Positions 56,389 through 64,000 of a DNA stretch of 64,000 bases are shown here, in pieces; within the stretch, counting starts at the first letter, position 1, and every line of letters starts with the position of its first letter. Where the stretch lies: IMG/VR virus record IMGVR_UViG_3300036860_000057, positions 1 through 64,000 of that record; one strand, 5' to 3'. Source of the stretch: a virus. The notes beneath the pieces are model-generated. The model was not told the DNA's origin. It ran no database searches and was given only the letters and a program-made list of their open reading frames with translations. The position numbers were made by a program, and so were the translations under genes.

Positions 56389-57077
56389 TGGAAGGATTTC
56401 CTCCTGTTTATATTTTATTAACTACCTATAAGCGTACTGACACAGCACTCAGAACTATTCGTAACATTAAAGAGAAACTAGTCTATCCTAACTACGGATG
56501 GTATATCTCAGATGATGGAAGTAGTGATGAGCATGTTGGTTCTGTGATGGAAGAGATAGGAACAGACTACCATCGCTATTTCTATAATTCTAACCGAAAA
56601 GGTGTTGGACACGGAATGAACTACTGCCTTCAACACTTGTGGAGCATGGGGATAGAACTGGTAGTTTCAATGGAAGATGACTGGGAACTCAACAACCCAC
56701 TTGATCTTGTTCCTTATGTAAAGACATTAATAGATCATCCTGAGAATGGTCTTATTCGTTTTGGATATTTGGCTGAAGGATTACTCGCTGAAAATGTGTT
56801 CCAAGAAGGACTGATGTATTGGAATCTAAAGAATAATGGATTTACCTATCGCTATGCTGGACATCCTCATTTGAAGCACAAGCGTTTTCATGACATATAT
56901 GGATACTATGATGAGGGTTGGCCTGCTGGGGTTACAGAGCTTTCTATGTGTGGGAAAACCAACTTGAAGCAAGAGGGACCAAATCTCCTTTATCCTGCTG
57001 ACTGCAAAGCCAATGGACTTTTCTCACATATTGGCACAGTGAGTCTAAAAGATATTAAACCGGGAGAATACGAATGA
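56388..57077 (+). CDS. GT-A glycosyltransferase
   Basis: A 229-residue protein, GTG start overlapping the previous stop (TAGTG). ILLTTYKRTDTALRTIRNI starts a GT2-like fold; ISDDGSSDEH and VVSMEDDWEL (DxD-like) bind nucleotide sugar and metal. Related to the gene at 58536. Confidence 0.8.
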   Translation: MEGFPPVYILLTTYKRTDTALRTIRNIKEKLVYPNYGWYISDDGSSDEHVGSVMEEIGTDYHRYFYNSNRKGVGHGMNYCLQHLWSMGIELVVSMEDDWELNNPLDLVPYVKTLIDHPENGLIRFGYLAEGLLAENVFQEGLMYWNLKNNGFTYRYAGHPHLKHKRFHDIYGYYDEGWPAGVTELSMCGKTNLKQEGPNLLYPADCKANGLFSHIGTVSLKDIKPGEYE

Positions 57078-57895
57078 TTCTTGTCCTAGGCCAAGGACTC
57101 TTAGGTTCGTGGATATGTGCTCGTTATCCTAAAGATACAATAGGATTATCTCACAGAGAGCTAGATGTAACAGACGAATTTTCTATTGAAAATGTTTTAT
57201 ATTATCACCATCCAGACGCGGTGATTAATGCTACGGGGATTGTGAAGAGTCGTACATCTGATGAAAAATTGATGAACTCAATTAATGGAGTAGCACCTAA
57301 TCATATTGCATCTGTGTGTGATGTTCTAGGAATTAGAATGATCCAAGCTTCCACTGATTGTGTATTTAGTGGAAACAGAGGAAACTATACTGAAGTAGAT
57401 GCTCCTGATTGTACAGATATTTATGGACAATCTAAGTTAAAAGGTGAAGTAACTAACTCACCACACCTTACTGTGAGAACATCTTTCATAGGCTGGCCTG
57501 ATACAAGTGGCAGAGGATTGTTAGCGAATTTTATACTAAGTCCAAAAACTAATTATCCAGGCTACAGGAACTCCTATTGGAATGGGTTTACTGTGCCTGT
57601 GCTGGCGGATTATTTGATTGAACTAGCATATGGTAGACAAACGGGATTGATGCACTTGTATGGACAGAAAGTATCTAAATATGAGGTACTGAATGCGTTC
57701 TACAGAGAATTTGAACTTTATAAACTAGGTTACAGAATTATTCCCACAAATTTAGAGAAAGGCTATGATCGATCACTGTCATCTGTTCGACACGATCATC
57801 CTATTATTGTAGGTGGAACTAATCTTGAAGAAGGGATGGGGTTAATGAAATCATGGGAGAAGAAATACCAGGAGTATCTGTCGTTGTTCCTGTAG
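57074..57895 (+). CDS. RmlD-like sugar nucleotide reductase
   Basis: A 273-residue short-chain dehydrogenase: MILVLGQGLLGSWI, ELDVTDEFSIENVL, PDAVINATGI, QASTDCVFSGNRGNYTE and YGQSKLKGE (Tyr-x-x-x-Lys) are typical of dTDP-4-dehydrorhamnose reductase relatives. It may finish a deoxysugar started by the dehydratase upstream. Overlaps the next gene by 43 bases. Confidence 0.85.
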   Translation: MILVLGQGLLGSWICARYPKDTIGLSHRELDVTDEFSIENVLYYHHPDAVINATGIVKSRTSDEKLMNSINGVAPNHIASVCDVLGIRMIQASTDCVFSGNRGNYTEVDAPDCTDIYGQSKLKGEVTNSPHLTVRTSFIGWPDTSGRGLLANFILSPKTNYPGYRNSYWNGFTVPVLADYLIELAYGRQTGLMHLYGQKVSKYEVLNAFYREFELYKLGYRIIPTNLEKGYDRSLSSVRHDHPIIVGGTNLEEGMGLMKSWEKKYQEYLSLFL

Positions 57896-58554
57896 GACCA
57901 CAGAAAGAATATCTTAATTATCTAAAAGAATGTGTTTATAGTATATCTGACCAAATGTTTCCACAAGATGAAATTGTTCTTGTTGATGATATGGCTAACC
58001 TTAATGAACATGTAGATATGTGGAGTGCTAGGTCAAAAGGGACAATTAGATATACTAGGAACGACTGGCTCCTAGGATGCGCGGATAGTTGGAATCGTGG
58101 TGTGGCACTTGCTAAGAATGATTTAGTATTGTTGATGGGAAGTGATGATGTTCTGCTCCCCGACGCTTTAGATGCACTGAGAGAAGCATATGTAGAGAAT
58201 AATGGCAACGCAGCATGGTATAATCTGACTATCCAAATAGATGAAGGACCAGATACAGGCACTCATACTGTGTTCAATAATGCAGCAGCAGTGACCAAAG
58301 AACTATGGAAACTAACAGGTGGGTTTCCTCCCAGTGCTTTTGCTGCTCCAGATGCACTATTGATTTCTATTATGATGGTGCATATGTCTGATAGACTAAT
58401 TCAAGTGAAGGAAGGAGCACCTCTGTATTGGTGTAGAGTGCATGATGCACAGGACACACAGAGAATGGCAGGCCCTTTCAATTGGGAAGTTATTCAAATT
58501 AGAAATGTAGAAACTGCCAGATGGAAGGAACCAACATGGACTGGCCTAACGTAG
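57853..58554 (+). CDS. GT2 family glycosyltransferase
   Basis: A 233-residue protein with VSVVVPVGPQKEYLNYLKE, IVLVDDMANL, GCADSWNRGVALAKNDLVL and LLMGSDDVLLPDAL (DxD). Classic GT2 order. Transfers sugars to an unknown acceptor. Confidence 0.88.
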   Translation: MGEEIPGVSVVVPVGPQKEYLNYLKECVYSISDQMFPQDEIVLVDDMANLNEHVDMWSARSKGTIRYTRNDWLLGCADSWNRGVALAKNDLVLLMGSDDVLLPDALDALREAYVENNGNAAWYNLTIQIDEGPDTGTHTVFNNAAAVTKELWKLTGGFPPSAFAAPDALLISIMMVHMSDRLIQVKEGAPLYWCRVHDAQDTQRMAGPFNWEVIQIRNVETARWKEPTWTGLT

Positions 58555-59258
58555 TGGTGATCATGACAACCTATTTTCCAGATGGAGAAGAGGGCAAACA
58601 GCGTTTACTTCATGCAACAATTCCCACATTTAACTCTTGGGAAGCGCACTTAAAATATTCAGCATATCCCGGAGGTGAAGGGATTCACGTGGTACAGGCT
58701 GATGATGGCACTAGTAAAGAAAACTATGTGACCTTTGGGTGGTTTAGAGGATATTTATGTACAAGCACTCTTCAAAAAAGAAAAGGTGTGGGCGCATCAT
58801 TAAATTCTGGATTTAGGCGTGCTTATGAAGTATTTGGTCCAGATACAATCGTCCTTTATGCAGTCGATGACTGGGCACTAACACAAGATTTTGACATCTC
58901 TCCTTGGGTGCAGTTATTACTTGAGCGAGAAGAAGTAGGAATGGTACGTCTAGGGCCTCCCCATCCCAATACATCTGGTGTTGTACAAGCATATACTGAG
59001 AATTGGCAAGGATGGGGGCTACATTTATATAGAACAGATTATGCTTTTGGACATCGACCAGCACTTTACCATAAACGTATGATTGACTACTATGGATGGT
59101 TTAAGGAAGATTGCAGTGCTTTGGAGTGTGAGAAAGATTATTCTGACAGATTTGTTGAGAAGGCTTTAGGACCAAATATTGTTCTGGCACTTCCTCATCC
59201 TTGGCAACATCTCGAAAGCATTGAGCTAGCATACATTGATCCCAAAGATGAAAACTAA
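58536..59258 (+). CDS. GT-A glycosyltransferase
   Basis: A 240-residue protein. ATG at 58536 follows GGAAGGAACC; an ATG at 58521 would overlap that site. VVIMTTYFPDGEEGKQR, VQADDGTSKEN and LYAVDDWAL (DxD-like) mark the fold; similar to the gene at 56388. Substrate unknown. Confidence 0.8.
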   Translation: MDWPNVVVIMTTYFPDGEEGKQRLLHATIPTFNSWEAHLKYSAYPGGEGIHVVQADDGTSKENYVTFGWFRGYLCTSTLQKRKGVGASLNSGFRRAYEVFGPDTIVLYAVDDWALTQDFDISPWVQLLLEREEVGMVRLGPPHPNTSGVVQAYTENWQGWGLHLYRTDYAFGHRPALYHKRMIDYYGWFKEDCSALECEKDYSDRFVEKALGPNIVLALPHPWQHLESIELAYIDPKDEN

Positions 59259-59343
59259 AATTACTTTATTATGTGTTCTATTGACAGTTGCAGCATTGTT
59301 TGTTAAGATATATAGACCTCGTGTATATTTGGAGTTGGGATAG
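59248..59343 (+). CDS. Very small membrane protein
   Basis: A 31-residue protein, MKTKITLLCVLLTVAALFVK then a short basic tail. It overlaps the upstream gene by 11 bases and its TAG overlaps the GTG of the lysin gene. It could be a signal-arrest or spanin/holin-like peptide, which the position beside a lysin makes reasonable but unproven. Confidence 0.55.
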   Translation: MKTKITLLCVLLTVAALFVKIYRPRVYLELG

Positions 59344-60032
59344 TGACACTTAGATTAAAATGGCCTGTAGACAGCAGCATCATCACACAACCTTTTGGAG
59401 CCAACCCACAGTATTATGGCCCACTACTAGGGAAGCTGGGCTGTGGGCATGAAGGAATTGATTTTCGTGCTGGACTTGGTGCGAATGTGTATGCTTGCGC
59501 TGATGGAGAGGTGTATGCAGTTTATTATGGTGGGGCATATGGCAACCAAGTCAGACTGTTACACACAGATGGCTATAGAACTATTTATGCACATCTTCAA
59601 CAGTCTAAGGTTAGAATTGGGGATAGGGTTTTAGCAGGGCAACTGATTGGCTTAGCTGATTCTACAGGCAACTCTACTGGAAGTCATTTGCACGTAACAT
59701 TGAAGAAAGATGGAGCTACTCTCAGAGGAGAGACTAAATATCCTAATGATATTATTGATATTACTCCATTCCTAACATTTCCTTTAGCAAATCTGCCTGC
59801 TATTATTCCTCCTGCTACAATGAGGTTGAGAACTAAAGCTAATTTGAATCTTCGAGCAGGCCCAGGGCTAAGCTATCAGATTCTAGCACTATTGAAGTTC
59901 ACTGCTGTTATAGAGTGCCTCGATCCTGTAGAGACAACTAGAGAGAAAATTGGCAGAGCTACTCAATGGATACATGTAAGACTTGGGATGTTGTCTGGAT
60001 GGGTGAATGCGTTATATGTTGAAGAAATCTAG
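59343..60032 (+). CDS. M23 peptidase with SH3b domain, probable endolysin
   Basis: A 229-residue protein, GTG start. The LytM/M23 domain has HEGID (His36, Asp40) and HLH (115-117) for zinc and catalysis; GAYGNQVRLLHTDG and YAHLQ are also typical. Residues ~162-229 are SH3b (LNLRAGPGLSYQILALLK). It should cut peptidoglycan cross-bridges, either as endolysin or virion lysin. No signal peptide. Confidence 0.9.
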   Translation: MTLRLKWPVDSSIITQPFGANPQYYGPLLGKLGCGHEGIDFRAGLGANVYACADGEVYAVYYGGAYGNQVRLLHTDGYRTIYAHLQQSKVRIGDRVLAGQLIGLADSTGNSTGSHLHVTLKKDGATLRGETKYPNDIIDITPFLTFPLANLPAIIPPATMRLRTKANLNLRAGPGLSYQILALLKFTAVIECLDPVETTREKIGRATQWIHVRLGMLSGWVNALYVEEI

Positions 60033-60285
60033 TTTAGGCAGCCCACGCACATATATTATATTTTCTCATAGTGAGACTCCAGGGACTTATTATGAAGAGA
60101 TAAGCGGTTTAGAATCTAAATTTAAGTTCTTCTGCCCAGTATGTGGATTATATTGGTACACTGATTCTTATCTCCCTATGATGGGAGATGAAATACCTCA
60201 TGAAATTCCATTTATCTGTCACTATGGAAGAAATGGCTGTGGGTTTAGAAACTTGATTGTGTTCGTAAGACCAGAAAGGATATAA
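60007..60285 (+). CDS. Zinc-ribbon hypothetical protein
   Basis: A 92-residue protein with CPVC (about 39) and a later CHYGRNGC, a zinc site. Overlaps the lysin end by 26 bases; start could be a few codons later. Not recognised. Confidence 0.6.
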   Translation: MRYMLKKSSLGSPRTYIIFSHSETPGTYYEEISGLESKFKFFCPVCGLYWYTDSYLPMMGDEIPHEIPFICHYGRNGCGFRNLIVFVRPERI

Positions 60286-60286
60286 A

Positions 60287-60538
60287 ATGGAGTTTGAAAT
60301 TTACTTGCCTCCTGCCTGTGCCTGTTGTGATGACAGAGGGGAAGAATATCTCTATGATAAACAACGAGGAATGGATGAAGTAATAGTCTGTCACATATGT
60401 AAAGGAAAGATTCTAGAAGTACAAAGACAAACAAATCAAAGTTGGATGCGTTGTATAGAAGCACTGAGAAATGGTGAATTAAGTGTAGCACAGGCTGTTA
60501 AATGGTTAGATAATCAATATTCAAAAAGGAGAAAATAA
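60287..60538 (+). CDS. Zinc-ribbon hypothetical protein
   Basis: An 83-residue protein with CACC (about 10) and CHIC (about 36), a four-Cys ribbon, then a helical tail (WMRCIEALRNGELSVAQAVK). AAAGGATAT precedes the ATG. Not recognised. Confidence 0.65.
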   Translation: MEFEIYLPPACACCDDRGEEYLYDKQRGMDEVIVCHICKGKILEVQRQTNQSWMRCIEALRNGELSVAQAVKWLDNQYSKRRK

Positions 60539-60539
60539 A

Positions 60540-60794
60540 ATGTCAGTAGTAGCGAAGTTCAAGTTGAATAGTTATGAGACTTTTGTTCAAATTAAATATC
60601 CTAATGGAAATCCAGAAGAAGTTCGTAATATGAAGCTTTCAGTTGTTACATCTGGGAGTGAAGAAAATAAGAAGTTCTTTGCTTCAACTCCTTCAGGAAA
60701 TATTCAGCTATCCACTGTTAGTCCTGAAGTCTGGGAAGAGTTCGAGTTGAATGAAGAATACTATGTCACATTTACTAAGGTTGATAAAGAGTAA
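60540..60794 (+). CDS. Small hypothetical protein
   Basis: An 84-residue beta-rich protein (MSVVAKFKLNSYETFVQIK at start) with AAAAAGGAG upstream. Not recognised. Confidence 0.65.
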   Translation: MSVVAKFKLNSYETFVQIKYPNGNPEEVRNMKLSVVTSGSEENKKFFASTPSGNIQLSTVSPEVWEEFELNEEYYVTFTKVDKE

Positions 60795-60836
60795 ATTCTT
60801 ACTTATGGTAATCCCGGTAGTAGAAAGTAAAGAGAG

Positions 60837-61073
60837 ATGAGCAGAGTGTATATTCCATGTCAACATAGCGAATATAGAGTTCTAAGAGATAAGAATAGAT
60901 TCGATCCTGATGATGCTTTTATCATACTTGATCCAGAAGAAAAAGAAGAGACAAGAATAGTTGTGTTATGTAGAGCATGTTATGACTCTTTATCTTATAG
61001 TGTGCTAACTAGATTTAATAGAGATAGTCAGAAAACACAGCCCTATACAACAGTAAATAAAGTTGGAAAGTAA
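60837..61073 (+). CDS. Small Cys-containing protein
   Basis: A 78-residue protein with CQHSEYRVLRD, then CRAC: two Cys/His pairs that could bind zinc. AAAGAGAG before the ATG. Not recognised. Confidence 0.6.
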   Translation: MSRVYIPCQHSEYRVLRDKNRFDPDDAFIILDPEEKEETRIVVLCRACYDSLSYSVLTRFNRDSQKTQPYTTVNKVGK

Positions 61074-61079
61074 ATATAA

Positions 61080-61388
61080 ATGAAACTTGTTAAGAACCCA
61101 GAAAAGACTCAGCGCTGTTTCTTTACAGTAAAAGAGAGTGATACAGGAACAGGTCATTATTGGGAAGGCTGGTGTGAGGGAGATAAAGATTCAGATCGAT
61201 TTGAGGATAATAAGCCTTTAGAACTTCTTCCAGAAAATTTTATTGGATCATCCATCATAGAAGTAGTACCAACTTGTCCTGATTGTGGACTTGGTGTGAT
61301 TTACAGAGATGGTGGGTGGTACTGTGAAGACTGCCTAGTTGTTGATCTTCACACATGGGAAGATGAAGGAGGAAGTAGTGGACTATAA
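61080..61388 (+). CDS. Zinc-ribbon acidic protein
   Basis: A 102-residue protein with CPDC (about 66) and CEDC (about 83), a C-terminal zinc ribbon (LGVIYRDGGWYCEDC). Acidic end overlaps the next gene. Not recognised. Confidence 0.6.
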   Translation: MKLVKNPEKTQRCFFTVKESDTGTGHYWEGWCEGDKDSDRFEDNKPLELLPENFIGSSIIEVVPTCPDCGLGVIYRDGGWYCEDCLVVDLHTWEDEGGSSGL

Positions 61389-61617
61389 ATTATATCCTAA
61401 AGACGACGCATTACATAATGGGACATGGAATCTATATGAGCACGATGGACTATTTAGTGTTATGTTCAAGGACACATTCGGTCATATCGGATCACTAACA
61501 GATCATCAGATTTCAGAGGATGGTATTGTGAGTCCTTCAGTAGTATGTCCTAAAGATGGGTGCTCTTATCACGAGCACATACGCCTTGAGGGGTGGGTCC
61601 CTGTAAATAGGGGTTGA
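61378..61617 (+). CDS. Small hypothetical protein, GTG start
   Basis: A 79-residue protein starting GTG at 61378 because AGGAGG lies five bases upstream; longer starts overlap that site. Contains CPKDGCSYHEHIRLEGW, a zinc-like site. Not recognised. Confidence 0.6.
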   Translation: MDYKLYPKDDALHNGTWNLYEHDGLFSVMFKDTFGHIGSLTDHQISEDGIVSPSVVCPKDGCSYHEHIRLEGWVPVNRG

Positions 61618-61618
61618 T

Positions 61619-61861
61619 ATGATTAGTGAAATTGAATTTGATAAGACATGGAGTGATTACGATCCTTTCTCCGATCATGATCATGGAAATGACATGTGTG
61701 CTGGTTGCTTTACGTATACTGTAACTTGTCATCACTGTCATATGGGACTAATGCACAGTAATTTCATAAGTGTTGATGATGAACAGATGATTGAGTTTTT
61801 GTGTGATCAGTGTGGAAAATATTTTGTAGATAACTACCAGCAGAAAAGGTATGTTGCTTGA
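61619..61861 (+). CDS. Zinc-binding hypothetical protein
   Basis: An 80-residue acidic protein with CAGC, CHHC and CDQC, enough for two zinc sites. Fifth in a row of small Cys-rich proteins. Not recognised. Confidence 0.6.
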   Translation: MISEIEFDKTWSDYDPFSDHDHGNDMCAGCFTYTVTCHHCHMGLMHSNFISVDDEQMIEFLCDQCGKYFVDNYQQKRYVA

Positions 61862-64000
61862 GAATCAAGATTTGGCCCGAAATAAATCCTGTAGATCATG
61901 GTGAAGGGGGAATACGTCGAGTCATTGAGGCTCAGTATAAATATCTTCCAGAACTTGGTATAGAAATTGTAGAGGACATTCACAAGGCTGATCTGGTGAA
62001 TGTCCATGCTGATTCACTTAAGACTGATCTTCCCATTGCAGCATCCTCACATGGATTATATTGGGCTGGATATGACTGGGATAACTGGTGTTACGAAGCC
62101 AATGCTAAACTCATCAATGTAATGAAGAGGGCTGCTGCTACATCTGCCCCTTCCAAGTGGGTAGCACATTCATTTCAACGAGGGATGTTACTTGATCCGT
62201 TCGTTCTTTATCATGGTGTAGACATAGATGAGTGGCAACCTAAAAAGAATCTAGGCTATGTGTTATGGGCTAAGAACAGAACAGACGCTATCTGTACACC
62301 AGAGCCATTGAATACACTGGCGATGCTTGCTCCAAGTGTTCCATTCCTAACTACCTTTGGTGTGCCAAGTGATAATGTAAAAGTATTAGGAGCAGTAAAT
62401 CATGAACAATCTAAGACTCTTATTCAGAACGCTGGAATCTATCTGGCAACCGTTTTGGAAACGGGTGGGATTACTTGCTTGGAAGCTATGGCTTCTGGTG
62501 TGCCATGTTTGGGATTTAATTGGGGAGCTAATTCGGAAATTATTGTCCACCAAGAAACAGGCTATTTGGTGGAGCCGGGTGACTACAACGGATTACTTGA
62601 AGGACTCCAATACTGTCTCGATCACAGAGATAGACTGGGCAGCGCAGCAAGAGAGCACATCATGGGAAATTATACTTGGGAAAGACGGATCAGAGATTAT
62701 ATACCTTTCTATGAACGGTCTTTACGAGTTGGGCAATCTGGAAAAACTGGGAAAGTAAGCGTCATCATCACAGCTTACAACTTGGAAGAATATCTTGCCA
62801 GTTCCATTGAGTCTGTGCTGAATCAGTCCTATAAAGACTTCGAATTAATCATTGTAGATGACAACTCACCAGATAATTGTGGGAGAATAGCAGACGAGTA
62901 TGCCACAAAAGATTCCCGAATTAAAGTTATCCATAATCCCTATAATGCCTATCTTGCAGAAGCTAGGAATATCGGTATATCACATTCAAATGGAGAGTAT
63001 ATTCTTCCGCTTGATGCTGATGATCGTCTTGCACCAGACAGCTTACTTAATATGGTTGGAGCACTGGAGAAAAACAAGAACATTGACACTTCGACTGGAA
63101 GCATGGAACTAGTTGAGCCAGATGGCAGAAGATGGACTTCTGGTTGGCCTACTGAGACTCCTTCCTATGATGGTCAGATCAAAAGTATGAACCAAGTTCC
63201 CTATGCCTCGATGTATCGCAGATGGGTATGGGAACGTACTGGTGGTTATCGTAGGAGAATGAAATCTGCTGAAGATGCAGAGTTTTGGACTAGGGCTTAT
63301 TCCTATGGCGCTGTACCAGCTAAAGTAACTGATAAGCCTACATTAATATATAGTAGTCGTCCTGAGTCCATGTCACATAAAATTCCTACACCTGATTACA
63401 ATAGGTGGTACACCTGGAGGAAATATCCTGAGTTCACTCCATTTGGCTGCTCAGGTACTCCTCCTTTCAATCGTCCTGCATGGCCCGTACAGATGTATGG
63501 TCCACCTAAGATTTCTGTGGTAATTCCTGTAGGGCCTGGACATGCAGATAAACTGCAAAATGCATTAGATAGTTTAGTTGCCCAAACTTACCAAGATTGG
63601 CGCTGTGTGATTGTGAATGATACGGGACAGAAGTGGATTGAAGGAGGGAAGTTAATTAACAGGCATTTGAAAGGCTGCCCCTTTGCAGAGATTGTAGATA
63701 GTGATGGAAGTAAACCAAGAGGCCCAGCTTGGTCAAGAAATAGAGGTATTGAAAAAGTTACTACCAAGTACATTTCATTTTTGGATGCTGATGATTGGTT
63801 TCAGCCATTAGCATTAGATGTTCTTTACAAGACTGTTAAAGAATTTGGAGGATATGCTTACGGAGATTTCTTTGATCACGAAGGAAACTATAAAGAGTCA
63901 TCAGACTGGGATTGTGACTCCCTCAAAGAAAAAATGCTAGGACCAGTTGTGTCTGGACTTTTTCTTACTTCTGATGTAAAATTAGTTAAAGGATTTGATG
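61858..64000 (+). CDS. Three-domain glycosyltransferase (GT4-GT2-GT2), partial
   Basis: An open frame from TTG at 61858 (AAAAGG eight bases upstream) to the window edge, at least 714 codons with no stop. Residues ~1-295 are GT4-like (GGIRRVIEAQYKYL; ATVLETGGITCLEAMASG; GYLVEPGDY). Residues ~300-520 are GT2 with VSVIITAYN and LPLDADDRL. Residues ~550 onward are a second GT2 with ISVVIPVGPG and FLDADDWF. It likely builds several linkages of one glycan. Domain borders are approximate. Confidence 0.88.
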   Translation, partial: MRIKIWPEINPVDHGEGGIRRVIEAQYKYLPELGIEIVEDIHKADLVNVHADSLKTDLPIAASSHGLYWAGYDWDNWCYEANAKLINVMKRAAATSAPSKWVAHSFQRGMLLDPFVLYHGVDIDEWQPKKNLGYVLWAKNRTDAICTPEPLNTLAMLAPSVPFLTTFGVPSDNVKVLGAVNHEQSKTLIQNAGIYLATVLETGGITCLEAMASGVPCLGFNWGANSEIIVHQETGYLVEPGDYNGLLEGLQYCLDHRDRLGSAAREHIMGNYTWERRIRDYIPFYERSLRVGQSGKTGKVSVIITAYNLEEYLASSIESVLNQSYKDFELIIVDDNSPDNCGRIADEYATKDSRIKVIHNPYNAYLAEARNIGISHSNGEYILPLDADDRLAPDSLLNMVGALEKNKNIDTSTGSMELVEPDGRRWTSGWPTETPSYDGQIKSMNQVPYASMYRRWVWERTGGYRRRMKSAEDAEFWTRAYSYGAVPAKVTDKPTLIYSSRPESMSHKIPTPDYNRWYTWRKYPEFTPFGCSGTPPFNRPAWPVQMYGPPKISVVIPVGPGHADKLQNALDSLVAQTYQDWRCVIVNDTGQKWIEGGKLINRHLKGCPFAEIVDSDGSKPRGPAWSRNRGIEKVTTKYISFLDADDWFQPLALDVLYKTVKEFGGYAYGDFFDHEGNYKESSDWDCDSLKEKMLGPVVSGLFLTSDVKLVKGFD

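Noticed and set aside
1-64000. Integrase, repressor-integrase switch or attachment site
   Set aside because: No recombinase motif and no tRNA-end duplication were seen, so a lysogenic lifestyle is not supported by this window.

Overview
The window is part of a large, AT-rich genome of a tailed double-stranded DNA phage. It has a phage-type replication set (family A DNA polymerase, DnaB-like helicase, DnaG-like primase, two clamp-like proteins), large terminase, portal, prohead protease and major capsid genes in phage order, and five homing-type endonucleases from three superfamilies and four architectures. Many genes are very small and overlap. No integrase, attachment site or CRISPR array was seen. 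The host is not stated by any marker. Secreted proteins with Thr/Pro-rich linkers, a glycosidase-like protein and SH3b domains resemble proteins common in Chloroflexota, and this is only an inference.

Layout. 1-12.1 kb (minus): replication operon under one strong promoter (12078-12106). 12.1-13.1 kb (minus): about 1 kb without a protein gene, with its own promoter and terminator, full of hairpins and holding tRNA-Arg(TCT) and an anticodon-less tRNA-like element. It looks like a giant structured RNA. 13.1-17.2 kb (minus): secreted or lipoprotein cassette with a glycoside-hydrolase-like/SH3b protein. 17.6-22.3 kb (plus): small early-type genes, a compact kissing-loop RNA, a DNA methyltransferase, a possible nuclease and a membrane protein. 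22.3-32.2 kb (minus): DUF932 protein, DnaN clamp, an HNH endonuclease, two shrunken tRNA-like genes around a 65-residue protein, and an array of small genes that mostly share a GGAGTC ribosome binding site, several with their own terminator hairpin. 32.5-36.8 kb (plus): a chain of very small overlapping genes. 36.9-49.1 kb (plus): phosphoesterase, packaging and head genes, interrupted by GIY-YIG and HNH genes. 49.1-50.3 kb (plus): a tRNA cluster (Gly, Trp, Thr and tRNA-like elements) behind a promoter and an rRNA-operon-style boxB/boxA leader. 50.3-54.7 kb: SGNH hydrolase, structural proteins, a LAGLIDADG gene on the opposite strand and a 21-repeat protein. 54.8-64 kb (plus): sugar-nucleotide enzymes, glycosyltransferases, an M23/SH3b lysin, zinc-ribbon proteins and a three-domain glycosyltransferase cut by the window edge.

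How it works together. The left arm copies DNA, the middle arms hold small accessory genes, and the right arm packages DNA and builds the head. A glycan cassette may decorate the virion or alter host surface sugars. Expression runs from promoters close to the bacterial sigma-70 consensus (TTGACA, 16-18 bases, TATAAT). The strongest unexplained signals are RNA: the 1-kb ornate RNA, the kissing-loop RNA in front of the methyltransferase, the family of 47-66 nt tRNA-like genes lacking an anticodon arm or D-arm, and the antitermination-style leader of the tRNA cluster.

Limits. All calls come from reading motifs and structures by eye. No similarity search, covariance model or folding calculation was run. 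Tail tape-measure, tail tube and holin genes were not identified with confidence.
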